From positions 1-16,582 of the forward strand of contig NZ_MUXU01000087.1 of the NCBI RefSeq assembly GCF_002014985.1: a stretch of DNA of 16,582 nt, given 5' to 3'. Positions within the stretch are counted from its first letter, which is position 1. The number at the start of each line of letters is the position of its first letter. A program made the position numbers and the translations under genes. Below, one piece after another: positions 14,626 through 16,582 of the stretch. Source of the stretch: Moraxella caviae (lineage in GTDB: Bacteria; Pseudomonadota; Gammaproteobacteria; Pseudomonadales; Moraxellaceae). The notes beneath the pieces are model-generated. The model saw only the letters and a program-made list of their open reading frames with translations. It made no database searches and had not been told where the DNA came from.

Positions 14626-15633
14626 ATGAACTCCCCAACTCAAGCCAACCAAATTTCAGCCGACCATACCCCAGTTGATTACGCCCCCAGCATGAGCAAA
14701 GAAAACGCCATCAAAAAGGCTGCCATGTTGGCAACGGTGCGTGCGTTTTTTGCCAAGCGCAACGTGTTGGAAATCACCACGCCCATTTTATCGCAACACG
14801 GTAATACAGACGTGTTTATTGAAAGTGTGCAGGCGAGCGTCAAACGCCGCGGCAAGCCAAGCGTAGGGTTTTTACACACGTCGCCAGAATTTGCCATGAA
14901 GCGAGTGCTGGCGGCGTATCAGTTGCCGATTTTCCAGCTGTGCCAAGTGTTTCGAGATAATGAAATTGGGCATAAGCACAATGTGGAATTTACCATGCTG
15001 GAGTGGTATCGTCCGCATTTTTCGCTTGAGATGCTGGCGGACGAGCTGCTGGCTTTATTAGAAGCGGTGTATGACAAGCCGATGCGCGTTCGGCATTATC
15101 GTTATGCGCAGGCGTTCGTGGACGTGCTGGGATTGCATCCATTTTCGGCAAGTGTTGATGAGCTGCGAGCGTGCGCTAGGCAGCATGGCTTGACGCTGGA
15201 GATGGGCGATGATGTGCAAGGCTGGCTGGATTTGCTGTTTAGCCATTTGATTGAGCCAGATTTGGGGCGTGATGTGCCAACGCTATTGACCGATTATCCG
15301 CCTGCCACTGCCGCACTTGCCAAGATTGCCACCGATCAAGATGGTTTTGAAGTTGCCAAGCGTTTTGAGCTGTATATTGACGGCGTGGAAATTGCCAACG
15401 CTTATGATGAGCTGGCGGATTCTAAAGCTCTGCGCCAGCGTTTTTGTCAGGACAATGCCCAGCGTGCTGCGCTTGGTTTGCCCACCATGCCGATTGATGA
15501 AAATCTTCTGCGTGCGTGTGATGATTTGCCGCCTTGCAGTGGCATTGCGCTGGGCGTGGATAGGTTGTTTATGGTTAAAGAAGGACTGACCGACATCAGC
15601 CAAGCCGTGCTGTTTGTTAGCGATAAGGCGTAA
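14626..15633 (+). CDS. epmA: Elongation factor P--(R)-beta-lysine ligase
   Basis: A paralog of class II lysyl-tRNA synthetase without the anticodon-binding domain; it attaches (R)-beta-lysine to a conserved lysine of EF-P, helping translation through polyproline stretches. The protein has 335 residues from the ATG at 14626, close to the 325 of E. coli EpmA. A later ATG at 14692 would give 313. The frame is open upstream to a GTG at 14479, but that sequence has no family similarity. Motif 2 is FRDNE at 110-114, following HTSPEFAMKR at 84-93, and NVEFTMLEWYRPH (119-131) is diagnostic. Motif 3 is GIALGVDRL at 306-314. FELYIDGVEIANAYDEL (247-263) matches the amino-acid pocket region. No Shine-Dalgarno site precedes either start. 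EF-P and EpmB are not in the window. Confidence 0.93.
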   Translation: MNSPTQANQISADHTPVDYAPSMSKENAIKKAAMLATVRAFFAKRNVLEITTPILSQHGNTDVFIESVQASVKRRGKPSVGFLHTSPEFAMKRVLAAYQLPIFQLCQVFRDNEIGHKHNVEFTMLEWYRPHFSLEMLADELLALLEAVYDKPMRVRHYRYAQAFVDVLGLHPFSASVDELRACARQHGLTLEMGDDVQGWLDLLFSHLIEPDLGRDVPTLLTDYPPATAALAKIATDQDGFEVAKRFELYIDGVEIANAYDELADSKALRQRFCQDNAQRAALGLPTMPIDENLLRACDDLPPCSGIALGVDRLFMVKEGLTDISQAVLFVSDKA

Positions 15634-15671
15634 TGACAGGATATAACGCCAAAAACGACAAGGTGCAACTT

Positions 15672-15705
15672 ACCAAAATAGCGATGAATTTATCGCCATT
15701 TTGGT
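15672..15705. terminator. Hairpin between convergent genes, probable terminator
   Basis: ACCAAAATAGCGAT (15672-15685) and ATCGCCATTTTGGT (15692-15705) pair with one mismatch around a 6-base loop. There is no clear T run on either side. An outer pair, AACGACAA (15654-15661) and TTGTCGTT (15720-15727), encloses it. It lies between the stops of epmA and the CitE-like gene and could end both transcripts. Confidence 0.5.
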
Positions 15706-15740
15706 GTATTCACGAGGATTTGTCGTTACTGCTTGACTGG

Positions 15741-16562
15741 TTATTTGTCTGGCTGCTTGCCCACGAGCGTTTGCGCCCAACGAATCACGGGCAAATCCAC
15801 CATGCGCCCAGCCACAGTAAAGGCAGCTTCGTTGGTGCGCTCAAACTCTTTCACCACCGCCTGCGCAAACGCCAAATCGTCCTGCAAGTTCAGCGTTTTT
15901 GCCACCACGCCTACTTGTCTTGGGTGAATGAGCAGCTGCCCGCCAAAGCCGAAATCCTGCCAATGGCGCACGCACGCCGCCAAGCCTGCATCGTCATCAA
16001 ATTGCGGATAAATGGTCTCAATCGGTGCCGCCAAACCGTGTGCGGACGAATGTAGCACCAGCTCACAGCGCACTTTATCGCTCAAAGCGCGCATGGCAGG
16101 CGAGCCGACACGCACGCCCAAAGAATGCGCAAAATCCAGACAACCGTAGCTGAGCGCAAGCAATCCGTCCGCTGCGGCAATTTCTGCGATGTTTAATAAG
16201 CCTTTTGCGCTTTCAATCATGGCGATGACAGGCTTTTGCGTGCTTTGGTGCAAGACGCTTGCGGCAAGGCGTGATTCGCATTTTGGCAAAAATACGCCAG
16301 CCACATGAGAAAGTTTTTCAATCAGCAGGCGATCTTTGGTAAAATCGGCAGTCGTGGCGGCATTGATACGCAGCCAATAAGGGTGCGTACAGCTTTCATC
16401 AAACGCCAAAATTTGCTCACGCACACGCTCTTTTTGCTCGGCGGCGACAGCGTCTTCTAGGTCAATGATGACAGCTTGCGCACCGCTGGCGAGTGCTTTT
16501 GGCACACGGTCTAGGCGAGTGGCAGGCACAAATAAAAAGGTCTGTGGCGTGATCGGTCGCAT
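15741..16562 (-). CDS. CitE-like HpcH/HpaI aldolase/citrate lyase family protein
   Basis: 273 residues, the length of stand-alone CitE-like lyases, with a TIM-barrel fold predicted. The N-terminal LFVPATRLDRVPKAL (10-24), with Arg16, and IIDLEDAV (32-39) bind substrate. The Mg2+ ligands correspond to Glu117 in MIESAKGL and Asp143 in YGCLDFAHSLG. GGQLLIHPRQV (207-217) is the usual family signature near the end. The family splits acyl-CoA or acyl-carrier substrates such as citryl, malyl or citramalyl thioesters. No citrate lyase alpha or gamma subunit gene is visible, so an independent CoA-thioester lyase, as in the citramalyl-CoA lyase (CLYBL) group, is more likely than true CitE. AGGGA lies 5 bases before the ATG at 16562. 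The window ends 20 bases upstream, so the operon context is unknown. Confidence 0.87.
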   Translation of the reverse strand: MRPITPQTFLFVPATRLDRVPKALASGAQAVIIDLEDAVAAEQKERVREQILAFDESCTHPYWLRINAATTADFTKDRLLIEKLSHVAGVFLPKCESRLAASVLHQSTQKPVIAMIESAKGLLNIAEIAAADGLLALSYGCLDFAHSLGVRVGSPAMRALSDKVRCELVLHSSAHGLAAPIETIYPQFDDDAGLAACVRHWQDFGFGGQLLIHPRQVGVVAKTLNLQDDLAFAQAVVKEFERTNEAAFTVAGRMVDLPVIRWAQTLVGKQPDK

Positions 16563-16582
16563 AAAAATCCCTTGATTTTTTG

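Noticed and set aside
15633..16055. A 140-codon + strand ORF after epmA
   Set aside because: It lies antisense inside the CitE-like gene, whose family motifs are clear, and its translation is rich in His, Arg and Cys with no recognisable domain.
4329..16562. Citrate transporter and CitE-like lyase as one citrate fermentation system
   Set aside because: They are over 10 kb apart on opposite strands, and no citrate lyase alpha or gamma subunit, ligase or oxaloacetate decarboxylase gene lies between them.

Overview
The window looks like chromosomal DNA from a gammaproteobacterium of the family Moraxellaceae, most likely Moraxella or a close relative. This is an inference from the gene content (a NorM-like MATE pump, an orphan ABC-type membrane protein, MltB, PdxB, EpmA), the AT-rich intergenic DNA and the protein style; no rRNA or other species marker is present. 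Most genes are housekeeping or metabolic. I see no prophage, transposase, tRNA, rRNA or CRISPR array.

Layout. 1-2222: a DUF1285 protein, glutamate racemase (murI) and a 67-residue acidic protein, all on the + strand, closed by a terminator usable from both sides. 2300-3736 (-): a secreted MltB-type lytic transglycosylase. 3737-4328: a long gap with a good promoter, a long leader and one doubtful 49-codon ORF. 4329-5628 (+): a CitMHS-family citrate transporter whose first codons are out of frame because of one extra T in a T6 run. 5823-8740: a YjbR-like protein (+) that overlaps tail to tail with an orphan ABC-type membrane domain (-), then a MATE efflux pump (-). 9007-11371 (-): two tandem paralogous family 2 glycosyltransferases. 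11935-13113 (+): an AI-2E/PerM family membrane protein. 13372-15633 (+): pdxB (vitamin B6 synthesis) and epmA (EF-P beta-lysylation). 15741-16562 (-): a CitE-like HpcH/HpaI lyase.

The most interesting part is the glycosyltransferase pair. The downstream paralog (9007-10065) carries five perfect copies of a 7-bp repeat right after its start codon, next to an A7 run. Two ATG codons in different frames precede the repeat. Copy-number change would shift the frame and, by codon-by-codon reading, would give an ON state from one ATG (five copies), ON from the other ATG (four copies), or OFF (six copies). This is the design of a phase-variable contingency locus for surface glycan such as lipooligosaccharide.

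Other structure: two roughly 80-88 bp palindromic REP/MITE-like elements lie in opposite orientation on either side of the second glycosyltransferase and the PerM-like gene. A 10-mer, CGCTTGGCAA, occurs far more often than chance predicts and could be a DNA uptake-type word or a coding bias. Peptidoglycan synthesis (murI) and remodelling (mltB) sit near each other but on opposite strands, so no shared operon is implied.
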